DNA from: Patiria miniata
Lineage: Eukaryota; Echinodermata; Asteroidea; Valvatida; Asterinidae
Direction: 5' to 3'
Length of the DNA stretch: 64,000 nucleotides
Assembly: GCF_015706575.1 (NCBI RefSeq)
Contig: NW_024037058.1
Location: 15,955,547-16,019,546 of the forward strand
Positions within the stretch are counted from its first letter, which is position 1; each line of letters begins with the position of its first letter. Under the pieces are notes generated by a model, which worked only from the letters and a program-made list of their open reading frames with translations, had not been told where the DNA came from and searched no databases. Position numbers and translations under genes: made by a program. This document shows, in pieces, positions 47,007 through 59,717 of this stretch.

Positions 47007-49279
47007 CCTACAAGTCTTGTCGAGGTAAAGCAACAAATTCAACTGCAGGTTGTTTGATTTTCTTTGTGAAAAACACAGGGTAATGGGTGCAGGGTAATGG
47101 GAGGGGTATTGTGCAGTTCAATTTTGATTAAGTCACTGTAAACACAAGAAAATATGCCAGCCCGACCACTCTGCGTTTGTAACTCAACAAACGCGAACCT
47201 CTAGTTTCTTGCTTGATGACGTCATTATTCACAAACGGGAAGTGATACTGATTTGTGGATAAATATCCATTGTGAAGTTTATAATTAACGCATGAAAATC
47301 TGGAAAATATAAGTGTAGTATTTATAACACCTTACTTCCGGTTTGATGACGTCACAGTATTTGGAAGCAAAAGGTGAACATTGTAAATTTGTAATGGATA
47401 TCGTTATTTGGACTACGAAGATATACAACATGGATCAAATGATAGAATTTAATTGAAAATATGATCATTTTCAAATTCTCATAGAAGTTACTTCCGGTCT
47501 GATTACGTCATGAATTTGAAACCTTGCCAAGTTTTCTGTGGTTAATCAGAGAATATCAAGGGGCATTTTGGTAAAATTTGAACGGATGGTTTTCAAAATA
47601 AAGAAAGCAAACAATATTAAATGTGCCGCTAGGGGGCGTCCTTTTGAATGATGACGTCATCACACTTTTTTGTGACTGGCATTTCTCACTAAACACTTTC
47701 ATAATTTATATGTGTGTAGTAAAATGCTTCCGCTTTTGAGTTATATTCGGTTTTTATTGCACTTCCGGTAACACCGGAAGTAAAGGTCAAGCGGTTTTGT
47801 GTCTGGGGACAAGAAATGTTTCTCACGGCATAGTCTACAACCTCACAAAAAAATTAACACGATACTCTATTCAGTTCAAAAGATATAGTGCAAACGAATT
47901 TGTCAAAATTTGCCCTGGAATCGCTTGTAATTTGATATCTGATGACCGTCATGATGACATAACACAATTTATAACATCTTTGTAACATGGTACAAGTTCA
48001 TACTATGTTTTATGATCAGACCGTGAACCGTTAGGAAGAAATTTTGCTTTGTTTTGATTTCAGCCTAATGTCTTCATTTTGAATTCGCCTAACTTTGACC
48101 TTCCGGTTGACCCGGAAATTAAGGTCAAGCGAGTTCATGCACACGACAAAAAATGTTTATCAATTTATGGTCTATCTGAATACAAGGTTGGAACATGATT
48201 GATTGTGTTGTTCAAGAGTTATAGGTGAAAGAAGTTCGTCATTTTTCCAACGAAAATCGCTTGTAATTTGACACCCGATGACGTCATCATGACTTTAGAG
48301 TAATATGCACCACTAGGGATGAGGGTCAATTTATGTTGAAAGTTACAAGTTCATACCATATACCGTTTAGGAGAAAACCCGCGGAGAAGTATTGTCCGGA
48401 AAAATAAGGAAAGAAAGAAGATTTATGAACACAATTCCAAACAGGGTCGGGTTGTGCCCGACCACTCAAAAAAGGAAAAAGAGGTGCGGAGCCATATTGC
48501 TGTTAATTTGATGGGGGGGGGGGGGGGGCAAATGCTCCCCTGCTCACGCTCGGAAAAATGATAAATTGAGAATATAATGAAAACGTTAAGGAATTTTTGG
48601 GGAAAATTTGCTTTGCCCCCCCCCCCCGAAAAAATCCTGGCGACGCCCATGGTTACCGTCCTCTCGTGTTAATGCTTTATTAAGCCAATTTTCTCCCATA
48701 CAAATGTGCACGTTTTGGTCGGGACTGACGAAATATGCTTGTGATAACCGTGTCCTCGTGCAACCGTACTCGTAATAATCGTGATCGACTGTACTATACA
48801 CATTGTGTGGGTCACGTAAAACACATAGCACCAATACACAAATCACGGGCGTCGCTACTTAACTCAGTTAAGTTTTACGATGAGCAAAATGTCCAAAACT
48901 TTTCAATATGATAGGGCCAAATTATGATGATTTACTTTTGAAGTTGAACTTATCCCACTGAAAAAATAATCCCATTCAAAGTAATCAACATAATTAACCA
49001 TGCATATATTTGTGGAGAAAATTAGAAATGGAATTTTAAAGGGATAATTTTGGGCGGAATTTATCAATTACACTCAGTTTGCGTGACAGTCCGTCGGCCA
49101 ATTTCATTATGGCACCCCCATTCAAAATGGTCTAGCGACGCCCGGGCGCCCGTGACACCAATGTTGTTTCTTACACATCCGTAGAATGCGATTCACAACT
49201 TGCACTCAACAGCTTAATTTATCCATCGGAGACAAAATATTACACACTGAGTATACAGTGTTTGTACGTCGGTGAAGGG

Positions 49280-49489
49280 CAGTGGCGTAGCCAAGAATTT
49301 TTCAGTGGGGGGCGCTGGGGGGGGGGGGGGGGGCTGGAACATTTCATGGGGGGGGGCGTCATGTAGATCAATGATAATTGAGTCAAAATCTCAGTGGGGG
49401 GGGCGACTGGGGGGGGGCGACAAGGTTTCATGGGGGCTGTGCCCCCCCCCCCCACGCCCCCCCCCCCCCCCCACGTGGCTACGCCACTG
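49280..49489. mobile_element. hAT-like G-run MITE, copy B
   Basis: Counterpart of 33962-34169 at the same place in the duplication. Starts CAGTGGCGTAGCC, ends GGCTACGCCACTG. Run lengths of G and C differ from copy A. Confidence 0.7.
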
Positions 49490-49676
49490 CAGGTCATACA
49501 GTTAAAGTTTATGTAACCTTGTATGAAAAGTCAAAGAAAAGTAACTCCCATGATCTATTTGACACCAAGTTGGTGTTAACTTGCCGGTAACGCCCTAAAA
49601 ACTTATCCAGACAAATATGTTTATTTTGTAACATTTTATGATCGTCTGTCGGTCTTCTATGCTGTTATGTTTACTT

Positions 49677-50087
49677 TTAGGTACCTTCAATGGTACTATG
49701 TTTAATTAACCTGTTCATTTGTTTAATTAAACTAATAACGCACATATAGTTGCCAAATATGGCACTAACAAGTTTGAGGTCGGCAATTTCGTCTTTAAAA
49801 ATCTGGGTACGTCGGGTTACCGTACACACAATTGTCCTGGAGACAACAGTACAGAAAGTCGTACGCAAGAGCTCCTCAGCAAGTATCGCTGACGCCATTA
49901 TGATTCCAAAATTTCTCACTGTGTCACACAGTGAAATAACTAAACAGCGTCGTTGTATTGTGAACACATAAAAACTTTCAAGTCGCGTTCTTGCACACTT
50001 TCTGCAAGTCGACATAGATATCCTTGAACCACTGCCCCTGCTTTGCATAACAAGTGCACATGAATGAACGATTCGACTTTTATTCAA
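49677..50087 (-). other. 136-codon frame in a repeat, not recognised
   Basis: This is the longest version of a frame whose relatives are at 28007-28315 (+, 102 codons) and 34305-34669 (-, broken up by the ~50-bp loss). It contains MASAILAEELLRTTFC and later FKDEIADLKLVSAIFG. It is cysteine- and arginine-rich near its start. Its presence in three repeat copies suggests it is carried by the repeat. I see no known domain and no splice-linked partner. It may be noncoding. Confidence 0.2.
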
Positions 50088-51628
50088 AGAAATTTCTATG
50101 TACAGTCACCAGACTCTATTCAGTAAAGTCCCCGTCAAAACGAAAGTAAACAATCCACGTGCATAACGCACGGCTACACCATCGTACAGTGTGGCAGGGA
50201 CACCAACAAGTAACAAAACAACTAAAAAATATTTTACAAATTGATAAATATTCTGATTGAATTTCGTTAAAAGATACTTGTTGGTGAGGTATCACATATT
50301 CTAGCAAATTGATAAAAATGTACAATATTACAATATGCAATTTTGAGGGAAATGGGCAAAATACTGCATAAATAATTTCACTTGATCATATTCATAATAC
50401 ACAAACCGACAATTTTCATTTTCAGACCCACAACGAGAAATATTGTTAACACTGGGCTTATTGTGAGGAGTTGTGCTGGGAATCCATGAAGATGTTATTT
50501 TCAACATAATTTCTAAACAATTTAATGGGACATTCCTGTGACATGAGCCTTCCAGATGAACAGTTTATGTGTGGGAAAGTATGGTACACAAACATGACTG
50601 TGTGATTCAAAAGCAGTTGTTGATGCGATCCCTGAATTTACAGCACTCCGTTTAAGGATGCACACCAATACATAAATTCCCATAGGCACCAAAGATAAAT
50701 ACCCCAATTTAAACAAACCGGGGAACATACTCTGAACCCTCACGGGTGATCAAAACATACATCAAATGAAAGCTGAATTAATCCTCTTTACCTTTTGGAA
50801 ATCTTTTTTTGGGGGGGGGGGGGTCGACCTATGACTTTTTGGTGATTTTTCCCTCCAACGATGATCACCCCATCGCCATTTTGAAAAACAAAAAAAACAA
50901 ACAGATTCCTTCCACTCCATATCAATATAGATTCCATTCAAATGTTTTGTTCAGAAATCCAAATTCAGGGACCTGGACCCTTCACTTCTACAAATACAGA
51001 CCCTCAAGTGGAGGGGCCAAAATTCTTTATTATTACAGATAAACTAGTATACAAATCGTAATTTGGCCGGATTAGGTCGCGCCTATTTGGGCTGCCTCTC
51101 ATATGTACTGCGATTGGGAAATCTCCAGCGTAATAAAGACTTGAAGAAACTTTATTTGATTTATTTGATTCAATTATTTTTATTTTAAATCTTAAAACAT
51201 AAAATAAAAGCTAAAAGTTGGACAGGCTGCCACGGATATGTAAAAGTAAAAAAAACAATTGTCGTTTATTTAACTTTGTGCGGATTCCTCCAACGTCAGA
51301 CTTTTCCTTGGTTTCAACACCGGTTGTCGGAGTCTCACAACACTAACTGGGGGAACCAAGTAAGCCAAAGATTCTAGCTGAACCGAGTGGGCACGGTACG
51401 AGCTATCGCTTCGCAGAGACGGCCGGACTGAAGCGGGAGCGGACCGCTACAGTGACGGGGAAGCACTTTGTGCTGGAACATTTCATGGGGGGGGGCGTCA
51501 TGTAGATCAATGATAATTTTTTGAGAATCTCAAATTCTCAGTGGGGGGGGGGGGGCGACTGGGAGGGGCGACAAGGTTTCATGGGGGGGCTGTCCCCCCC
51601 CCCCCCCCCCCCGTGGCTACGCCACTGG

Positions 51629-51880
51629 TGAAGGGCAAAAACTAATTTGATTTACATCACCCCGACGCAAAATTCCATCTTATGAATAGTTAATGCGGTA
51701 CCCGCTGCTGTGTACATCAGATTCGAACCAGCCACCCGATCTCGTTAGCTCAGTGGTCGAGTGGTAAGACATCTGCACTAGACAGCAGGATGTCGTGGGT
51801 TCGAGTCCCACCCGAGTGATATTTTTTTTCCAAATTTCACTCGGGAGGTTACACACTGAGTATACAGTGTTTATACGTCG
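51629..51880 (+). mobile_element. tRNA-derived SINE in copy B
   Basis: A tRNA-like head spans about 51740-51820. It has an A-box-like TAGCTCAGTGG (51746-51756), an anticodon-arm TCTGC/GCAGG stem with an 8-nt loop, and a B box GGTTCGAGTCC (51798-51808) with a GTGGG/CCCAC T-stem. The loop size and poor acceptor pairing argue against a working tRNA. The tail has CTGAGTATACAGTGTTTATA and CGTCGG, then poly-T. A second reversed B-box-like word (GATTCGAACC) lies at 51720-51729. Confidence 0.65.
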
Positions 51881-52441
51881 GTTTTTTTTTTTTTTTTAAC
51901 TTAAATGCCGGAAACGATTTCATGTTTTTAGGGGCCGAATAAAAACAAAACATGTTTTTCGTCCGGGTTTTTGAAAAAAAAGGAGGAAGAGAATTGCTTT
52001 ATGTCGGTATCTTACAAAAAAAAGAATCACAAAAATCACTTAGCTATAAACATCTTTCCAGAAGCACGACAAGGTACAATTTACCACACATTCCACTTCA
52101 GTGCCGTATAACAATGCGCACACACTAAAGTTAGCAATTCCGACTTAATCAATCTACCATCAGCACCCCCCATCGCGTGTACGCGCACGTATTCATCGAT
52201 GCAAATGCATCACCATCCCTATGCATAATTATGCAGTAACGTCGCTTGACCAATCAAAGTGACCAGTTTTTGAAGACTCGTTTATTATTTTCAGTAGGTA
52301 ATGAAAGGCTGGATAACAGTCTGCAAAAGTTTTAAAAACGTACTCTTAATTTGTAGATTTCAAACACATGATATATTTGGATGATAATGCTAAGATCAGC
52401 TGCTCTTGGATGAAATTTATAAAGAACACAACATTCAAATG

Positions 52442-52582
52442 TGGAATGGGAGGAATATTATCGCAAGGTAATATCTGGACTGTTCCGTTTCACAAGGCGA
52501 AGCCGAGTGAACTGGAAAAGTCTAGATTTTACCGAGCGATAATATTCCTCCCATTTCACAATTTAAAGCCACTCAATATTTG
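52442..52582. mobile_element. hairpin cassette copy e in SLC16-B intron 2
   Basis: The arms match copy c (GGAATGGGAGGAATATTATC), but it sits in intron 2 rather than intron 3, so it is a separate insertion or a moved copy. Core CACAAGGCGAAGCCGAGTG. The mid-arm box reads GCAAGGT / GCTCGGT. The constant body follows at 52583-52810. Confidence 0.7.
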
Positions 52583-52821
52583 TTTTATATAACTGACACA
52601 TAGATCCTTGTCATTTGATATATTTGAACTTTTTTTTTCGATACAAAACTGGAAGAAAATGTATTACTCTCTTTCAAACCACCCCTTCACGAAAATGTTT
52701 GAAACCAACGCTGTAGCGGTTGCTCTTTGGAACAGTACGCACTACGCGCAACGCTGAACGCGCTCACCAGCATGCATTTGCACACAAATACCGCGTCATG
52801 ATCCTAACTGTTGAATAGTAT

Positions 52822-52985
52822 ACAAATATTGAATGCTTCGAGTGGTGTAGTAAAACTAGCCTCCCGAGGTGATCCATGGACATTCTATTTTCCCGAGGCG
52901 AAGCCGAGGGAAAATAGAATGGTCCATGGATCACCGAGGGAGGCTGGGTTTACTTCACCACGAGATAAAGCATTCAATATTTGTT
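52822..52985. mobile_element. hairpin cassette copy f in SLC16-B intron 2
   Basis: Ends are ACAAATATTGAATGCTT and AAGCATTCAATATTTGT. The inner arm is GATCCATGGACATTCTATTT with its complement (one unpaired A). The core is CCCGAGGCGAAGCCGAGGG (52892-52910). The box reads CTCCCGAGGT / CTCCCTCGGT. Arms are unrelated to copies a, c and d. Another body copy follows at 53100-53235. Confidence 0.78.
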
Positions 52986-55900
52986 TTATAACAAACACTT
53001 CACCAACGGATTCTGCTTGATTTTAATATTTTACATTATTTAAATCTGAACACAGTTGAAATAAACTTCAATTTCAATACAAAATTGGTGGAAAATGTAT
53101 TTCTCTCTTAAAAACTAACCCTTCACGAAATGTTTGAACCCAAGTCTGCGGCGCACTCTCTTTGGAATAATACGCGCTACGCACAACGCGCAACGCGCAC
53201 ACCAGCATGCATTTGCACACAAATACTGCGCCGTGGAAATAGTACTTTGGTTGCTAATGGTATAGTACTTTGGTTGCTATGCGCATAGTACTTTTGGCCG
53301 TGCACAGAGAGATAGCAAAATTAGAAAGTAACATGTGACTCGCTCTCGGCCAATCAAGACACAGAATCTGTGGGTGAGGTGTTATAATATTTCCCATTCC
53401 CCATGGGCGGATAGTACTTTTTGAGCCGCGGCGTGAATGGGAGCAATAACGAATGTCACGTGATGTGAGTTCCACCAATCAAATGACTAGGATCTGTATG
53501 TCAGTTATATAAACTGGAATATTGCATTGGCCTTTTACATTAAACAAGTTAATGGAAGCAACGTTAACAATTTCGAATAAATATTAGGCCTTCACAAAAA
53601 CACAATGCTGCCAAATCCCATATAGCATAGGGATCCTTCATTTTAATACGTTTGTCGAATTTGATCACTCATTGATTTTCTCGTCTAACATCCGCAGGAC
53701 CTGCTTTAAGTGTTGTCCCTATACTGACAACTTGAGGGCGCTAATTGGGCGCCGTTTTCCGACAAACTATGGTATTGCAGCAGGAATTGGGGGTTCGGGA
53801 GCTCCAATAGGCCTGATCACTGCTGGCCCATTTACCCAACTGCTGCTGGATACGTATGGCTGGAGAGGGGCTTTGCTTATTCTTGGAGGGTTCGCCCTGC
53901 ATCTTGGGGTGTGTGGCGCCATCTTGCGTTCATCGTCGACTGATGAAACCGTGACAAATAGCAGCTATCAGCCGGTGAGCACCGACGCCAATGAGGAACC
54001 TCGAATTGGTTCATCAAGTGCCGAGGAGAAAGGCAACCTGAAGCAGTCATCACGATCATATAATATTTTCAAAGACCCCCTCAAGGCCATGGTGAAACAC
54101 ATTGGAATCTCAGTTTGTTTCCAGGTCTCATTTTGGTTCACAGCAGTCATCTTCATATTGGGCCGCTTTGTGGATGATCATTGGTTGATCTATTACGTTT
54201 CTCAAGCAGAAGCAAAAGGATTCTCTCCATACGAGGCTGTGACATTCACCACAGCCGGAGGGGTCGGCAGCGTCGTTTCCAGGATTGTGTTTGGTTTTAT
54301 CGTCGACAGAAATTTGTTGAATTTACGACCGGCGTTGGTGCTGATGATCGTACTGAGTTCCTCGGCTCTACTGATAGCTCCCTGGTTAAATACCTACTGG
54401 CTGATGATGGCCGGCTCCTTCGTCTTTTGTGCTGGGAATGGAGCAATTGCCTTATTGAATGATCTGTACACCAGGGAGCTGCTTGGAACTGATCTCTTGG
54501 TATGTGCTTTCGCTTGGATGGAAATGTTGACGGCCATTTTAGGTTTCAGCCTTGGATTCTTTCCAGGTAAGGCATTTCGCGTCTCATCTCAGTGCTTTTT
54601 GCGAGAAGGGAATATTGCATGCAGGGATAGTGTTATTATTCTCAATGCAATTCTGATGTCTTAGGTCTGTCGACCAATACACGCCATGTAAACATTGTAC
54701 ACATCCCTATCGACCAACACATACTATGTAAACATTTTATACCATACCCATCGACCAGTACATGCCATGTAAACACTGTATATTATCCCCAAACCAATGA
54801 TAGTGGGCGCTATCATCACGAATACAATTTGTTCCATACACGTGGCATTTGTCGATGGTCACCTCTTTTAAAGGGTTCTCGCAGCCATACACCAATGGTA
54901 GTTGCTTATTCGTGTCCATGTTAAAGAGTTTATACGTTCAACATTTTATATTCCCTACCATTCCCCTGTCTCTCTAAAAAAAATACCTGTTGCGTAATAT
55001 AAGGAGACATTTTTGTTGATTAAAATTAGGTATGTTGACATCGACGAAGCAAACAAAATGTCAACTGTTTGGAACTGCTTTTCTTGTGTGTGTGTGTTTT
55101 TCAGGTTGGATGTACGACCGGAGTGGGAGTTTTGATTGGGCCTTTTTATTCTGGGATGCATATCAGCTCTTTCGTTGGTGGGGCTGTTGATGGAATGGGT
55201 CCTGTCGAGATGCAAGTATCAGCAGACGGCTTGAATTACGCCTAATTAAACTACGAGAATGCTGACGCGTGACATCAAAAGAAAAAAGTTATAGAAAGGA
55301 TCGTGTACCGTTTCATTGCAATTTGTTGATTGTGGATGATATCATTATTTTATAAATAGTTAAATAAGCCAAATTGGTGACAAATCACCCATTTTCGCAC
55401 GAATTTGGATGCACGTTTAGATCAACATTCAATTAACTAAAGTTTAAATGTAAAGGCATATGCGATTGCACTTTTCAACGATTCAATTTCAATGATAATG
55501 CATTAATAAAATGTCATATCGGTTCATTCATATTCGCATGAGCTTCACGTTGCGTCAGTTTGGGAATTCGAATTCGCAATTAAGCAAGCATTTGCGAAAT
55601 ATGAGCAAAAGTATTCGAAGCCGGTTCATATAATTACTTTGATCGTCAGTTTGTTCTTTGTTTCTTTGTTCCAATTTAAAAATGCATAAAACTAACTGTT
55701 TCCCGGAGATTCGGCTACAAATGACTATATTTTTGCATAAAAATAAAGCACGTGTACTGAAATGAAGCATGTTTAAAATAAAGCTAATTGAGGAAAAGGT
55801 TAGAGATATAAGAAAACCCAGATCGCAACTTAATTAAAGAGCAAAAGGTTACAAGAACGTTTAAAAAAGTATGTGAACGCGATAAAAAGAGGTAAGGATC

Positions 55901-58900
55901 TCCTAGTTCAATGTTACCTAAGTTTATTGTTTATGTGTCGACTTTCGTGTACGATGTTTAATTATTTCGCTTCACTAGTTTACACTTTTACTTGTTCAGA
56001 TTATAAAGACAGATAGGCCTAACATAATTATACTTTGAACAAAAGAGACTAGCATGAAACCAATAATAAAAGAACATGTGAAAAGTGATACAAATATATA
56101 TCTCGCATCTTGCCTTCGTTTCCCATTATTTTTAATGCAGAAAGTAATAAATGGGACGCGCGGAGATGAAAACGAAAATAGGTTTCTTATGCAAATAACC
56201 CTAAACCAAACAGACTGCTAAATTGAAGGATGTGTTAACAATTAAAATGTCAGGTCTGACAAACGAATTTGAACGTCTGGAAACTTATACGAACCAAGCG
56301 ATCGAATGACAGCAAGGAGGTAATTCGTTTCAAATCGGCCACTATCAAGATGAATTTGAACGCTGTTTTTGCGAAATTGGCCAGGAAAATCTAAAGGCCT
56401 AGTAAATTTTATGTCAATACTGGTTAGTGAAACGCCGATATAACGAACAGGAATCTACAGAAATTGTTCGTAATAGCAATCGTTCGGTATAGCGATTTTA
56501 AGCTGCTGGTGCTCCGGTACTCACTTTCAACAAATGGCGCCCTTCAGAATCTCACCCTGCACGCCTTGGCTACTGAAAGACGATTTGAACACGTGCCAAC
56601 TATTGAATTATGTAATTACACAGTTTTTGAGCCTACTACCTACAACAATGGTGACTTTTTCTTTCTATTCCTTGGGAAAAAATAGCCACTTGATAATTTT
56701 CAACAACAAAGTTCGGTACCTTTTGTACACAAAATCGGGAGCCAAGGACGATGTTCGGTATAGCCGAATGTTCGGTATATCGGTGTTCAGTATAGCGACG
56801 TTCCACCGCATTAGCGCTACGTTTGGGAAAATTAAACAGCACAACATAATAGCAAGCTAGTCAATTCATAAACAAATACTGATTATGCAAAGAATTTGAC
56901 CGTTGTATGATTCATATTATTGTCATTGGTATGAAATATTCTCCCCCCCCCCTCAAATTTTGGTTTATTCCTTTACGCGCGTAGCTAACTTACACTTCAT
57001 TTCATTAAAATTACGTCTGCCATTTACAAACGCTGCGGGTGACGATTATTGACCATAGACATATAATAAAACCATGTCTATGGTATTGTCCTATCGCCGT
57101 TTGCGAGTTGGCCACGCCACTTAGACAACCCGTGGAATTTGCACTAAGTTTTATTTGTCTCAGATTTTGCGCGTTCCACGTCTATTTTATAACGCGATTC
57201 TACCGCGATAGGTCAAACTCTGACTGGAGACCAGGAAAGACCATAGAGCTATATCAAAGATAAAGTCCATCATTTGTAATTTGTGCATTTTGTTAGTTTG
57301 AAGCAACAAAAGTGTTCAAAATCTAATGAAGGATACTGAACAACTAACCTGATGAAGTTTCAGCTCAGCTTCAGCTGTACATTCCGAGCAAAACAGCATT
57401 CTAGGATCTCAATTTCAAATCAAAAGTTGCTGAATCATGTTTTGAATTGTTTTGAATTGCAGCTATACGCGATGTCGCGCACTAATCCGACGAATTATAG
57501 CAACCGCGCGCGTCTGTGCGTCGTGCCAATGCTTGCGCGCGCTGCGCCTAATAACAAAACGAACTACTAATTTAAATTTTCCTACGGTGCGTCTTAAGAC
57601 GTACCGTTGGAAAGGCCTTCTTCCGTTGATTACTTCAAAATGACAGCTTGCCAGAAAGAATAATTTCACATGGAGTTTAGTTCACTTACTATCTTTCAAC
57701 CTAGTATGTTTTTCAACAATAATACGCCAGTTACTTTTTCGGATGGCTGCAAATGATGGACTATAGCTTTAATAATTTCCTTTTCATGTTGTCCAGGTAA
57801 TAATTTCCACTTTTTTTTCATTAGGCCAAATAAAAAAAATCGTGTTTTGGAGGAGGCCCTTTTTTCCCCTCCAAAGCTTAACAGTCATGTGGTTGCGAAG
57901 GGCGATTTCTAAAGGTAACGTAACACTTCATTTTGAATGAAACTACATGTGCACACATAATTATGTTCACGTTGGCGGGCGAACTTTTTGAAATTAATTT
58001 CTCCCGTTTGGAAGACCGTATCTTCATGCAACTTTCAGGCTTTACTTTCCTCCTGATGATCCAAGTATGTGCTAACTACGCTACGTGCATCATTGAAAGT
58101 TGTAACGCTGACGTTTGCAATAGCTGTCAATCTTTTCAAGCCTCACGAATATTAGTATCCATAATGGTGTGCAGTAAAGATTTTGAGAAAAGCCTCCCTC
58201 ACGAGTAATTATTGATAAATATCACCCTTTTTGCCGGCTTCCATTGGTCGATACCGAGACCCACACCAAAACACGCCGAGTGACGCTAATGAATATGCTA
58301 ATCTACAATATGATATTGCGTGGCTTGGCCGAAATCGGCGCTTTGCTGAACAATGCATGTGACTTGGGTCGGCAGAAATCATCGTCAAAATTGTCCATGG
58401 AGATGGTTCAAATTGTAGCGCTAGCGTTCGCACCAACATATTAACCTATAATTCGGAATATACTTATATGATATAAGTGTTCAACTACTCGTGAAATAAC
58501 AATTTTTAGAAATTCCTAGAAATAGATATAAACACAGAGATTTGGGGACGTTTTCGAAAGATTTCTTCCAGACTTGAAGGTCAGCTACACCAGTAACCAG
58601 TATTGACGTTTCGGCATCGATGACGGCGATTTTTTTTCACTGACATGAAGCTAAGAATTTCTTCTTCCGTTATAATTTAACTTTTCAATCATATTGTACA
58701 TATTTTCTGAGAAACACAACGTTCAAGACGTGGGGGTAGGTCCCCCCCCCCCCCCCCCCCACACTTTTTTGACCAGGTCTCATTTGAATTTTTTCCGGGG
58801 AAATACTTCATAGGCCTATATGAATTTTGTTTTAAACAACTTTGTCAAAAGTTTATCTTTCACAAGGAGTGGTTATGCTTAAAGTTTTATGAATATTTTC

Positions 58901-59626
58901 GTTCCAGATGTCGCGAAAAACAAACAATGACATTATCGCGAGATCTTACGGATTTCATGTAGGGCGCCAGGTGTTGGCTATTAATATGCCATCGGTCATT
59001 AAGGCCAGGCGCGGTTCCGGGGTAAGGGGGGGGGGGGCTGGGGGGTTCAGGATTTAGCCCCCCCCCCAAAAAAAAAAATTACATCAACATTTGGTTACCA
59101 CCCCCCTCCAACAAAAATTGTTAACCCCCCCCCCCAAAAAAAAATGAAATAGCAATAGCGAGTGTTAGCAGGTGACGTCACATGCGAACGATTTACCCCC
59201 CCAAAAAAAAAAAAAAAAAAAAAAAAAAATTCGCTATAGCCGGCCAAGCGCGGATCCAGAGCGGTGGTTTTTGTGTCAAACCCTCTCCCTTTCCCCCTCA
59301 AGCCGCCCCCCGCTAAAAACCGTTGAAAATGTTATTGATAATAATAACGTTTGGTAGTATTGTAGATTTAGAAGGGAAATTTGGGCGGTAAAATAAGCTA
59401 TGTTTGGTCGTGGGATGGGTTTATTGTCAGTTACAAAAGTAGTGCATTTTATTGTATTCTTGTATCGTGACACTTTGTTTGACTCTGGCATAATTTCTGC
59501 CCTCATCGGGGCCTCACTCCCTTGCACATTCTTTATCTCAACTTCATCTAATTATTCCAACTCATATAGGCCGAACATCTGTGGTAAATTTGAAGTGATT
59601 TTGGATAGATTGCCGTTTTAGGCAAC

Positions 59627-59642
59627 AGCGCCCTCTTGGGGT
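59627..59642 (-). promoter_or_regulatory. CTCF-like motif
   Basis: On the minus strand CCCCAAGAGGGCGCTG matches the CTCF core. Similar plus-strand words AAAGAGGGCGCAC are at 63065-63077 and 63097-63109. Confidence 0.35.
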
Positions 59643-59717
59643 GGAGTTCCATACTTACTTACTGTTGGGAGCTTGTTCCTTGCTCTATGTTATACTAATT
59701 TCAATGGCTGTTCATTA

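Larger units (their letters stand above)
44815..55234 (+). pseudogene. SLC16-like transporter, copy B, decayed
   Basis: Exon 2 (44815-44958) is identical to copy A. Exon 3 (53698-54566) and exon 4 (55105-55234) match copy A closely and keep splice sites. Three changes argue against function. Exon 1 is missing through the 494-bp deletion. Exon 3 has a 5-nt insertion after CTGACAA (near 53730) that puts a TGA in the spliced frame. Exon 4 has five T where copy A has six (near 55143-55147). A separate in-frame 6-nt insertion lies near 54051. The 5-nt insertion also opens a 330-codon frame from an ATG at 53672 inside the old intron. That frame would encode the region from about helix 5 onward, but it lacks the first helices. 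Confidence 0.85.
42192..57772. repeat. segmental duplication copy B (with decayed SLC16 copy B)
   Basis: Co-linear with 24587-41723. Private insertions include 43371-43774 and 46622-47006 (hAT-like), about 43835-44545, and a SINE plus hairpin cassettes in 51640-53430. Exon 2 is identical to copy A over all 144 bp, and much intron sequence differs only by scattered substitutions, so the duplication looks recent. Confidence 0.9.

Noticed and set aside
51740-51820. Functional tRNA gene
   Set aside because: B box and T-stem are good, but the anticodon loop is 8 nt, the acceptor stem pairs poorly, and the same head is fused to a repeated tail elsewhere, so it is a SINE head.
24587-57772. The whole ~16-kb unit as a giant transposon
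   Set aside because: It contains a spliced host gene, has no matching inverted ends on copy A's left side and no target duplication; a tandem segmental duplication explains it better.
57818-57880. Second GGCC-ended Harbinger-like MITE
   Set aside because: Only one TTAGGCCAAA end was found; no matching right end or target duplication.
57933-58208. 91-codon cysteine-containing frame
   Set aside because: No similarity recognised, no splice or promoter support, and of a length expected by chance in this AT-rich flank.
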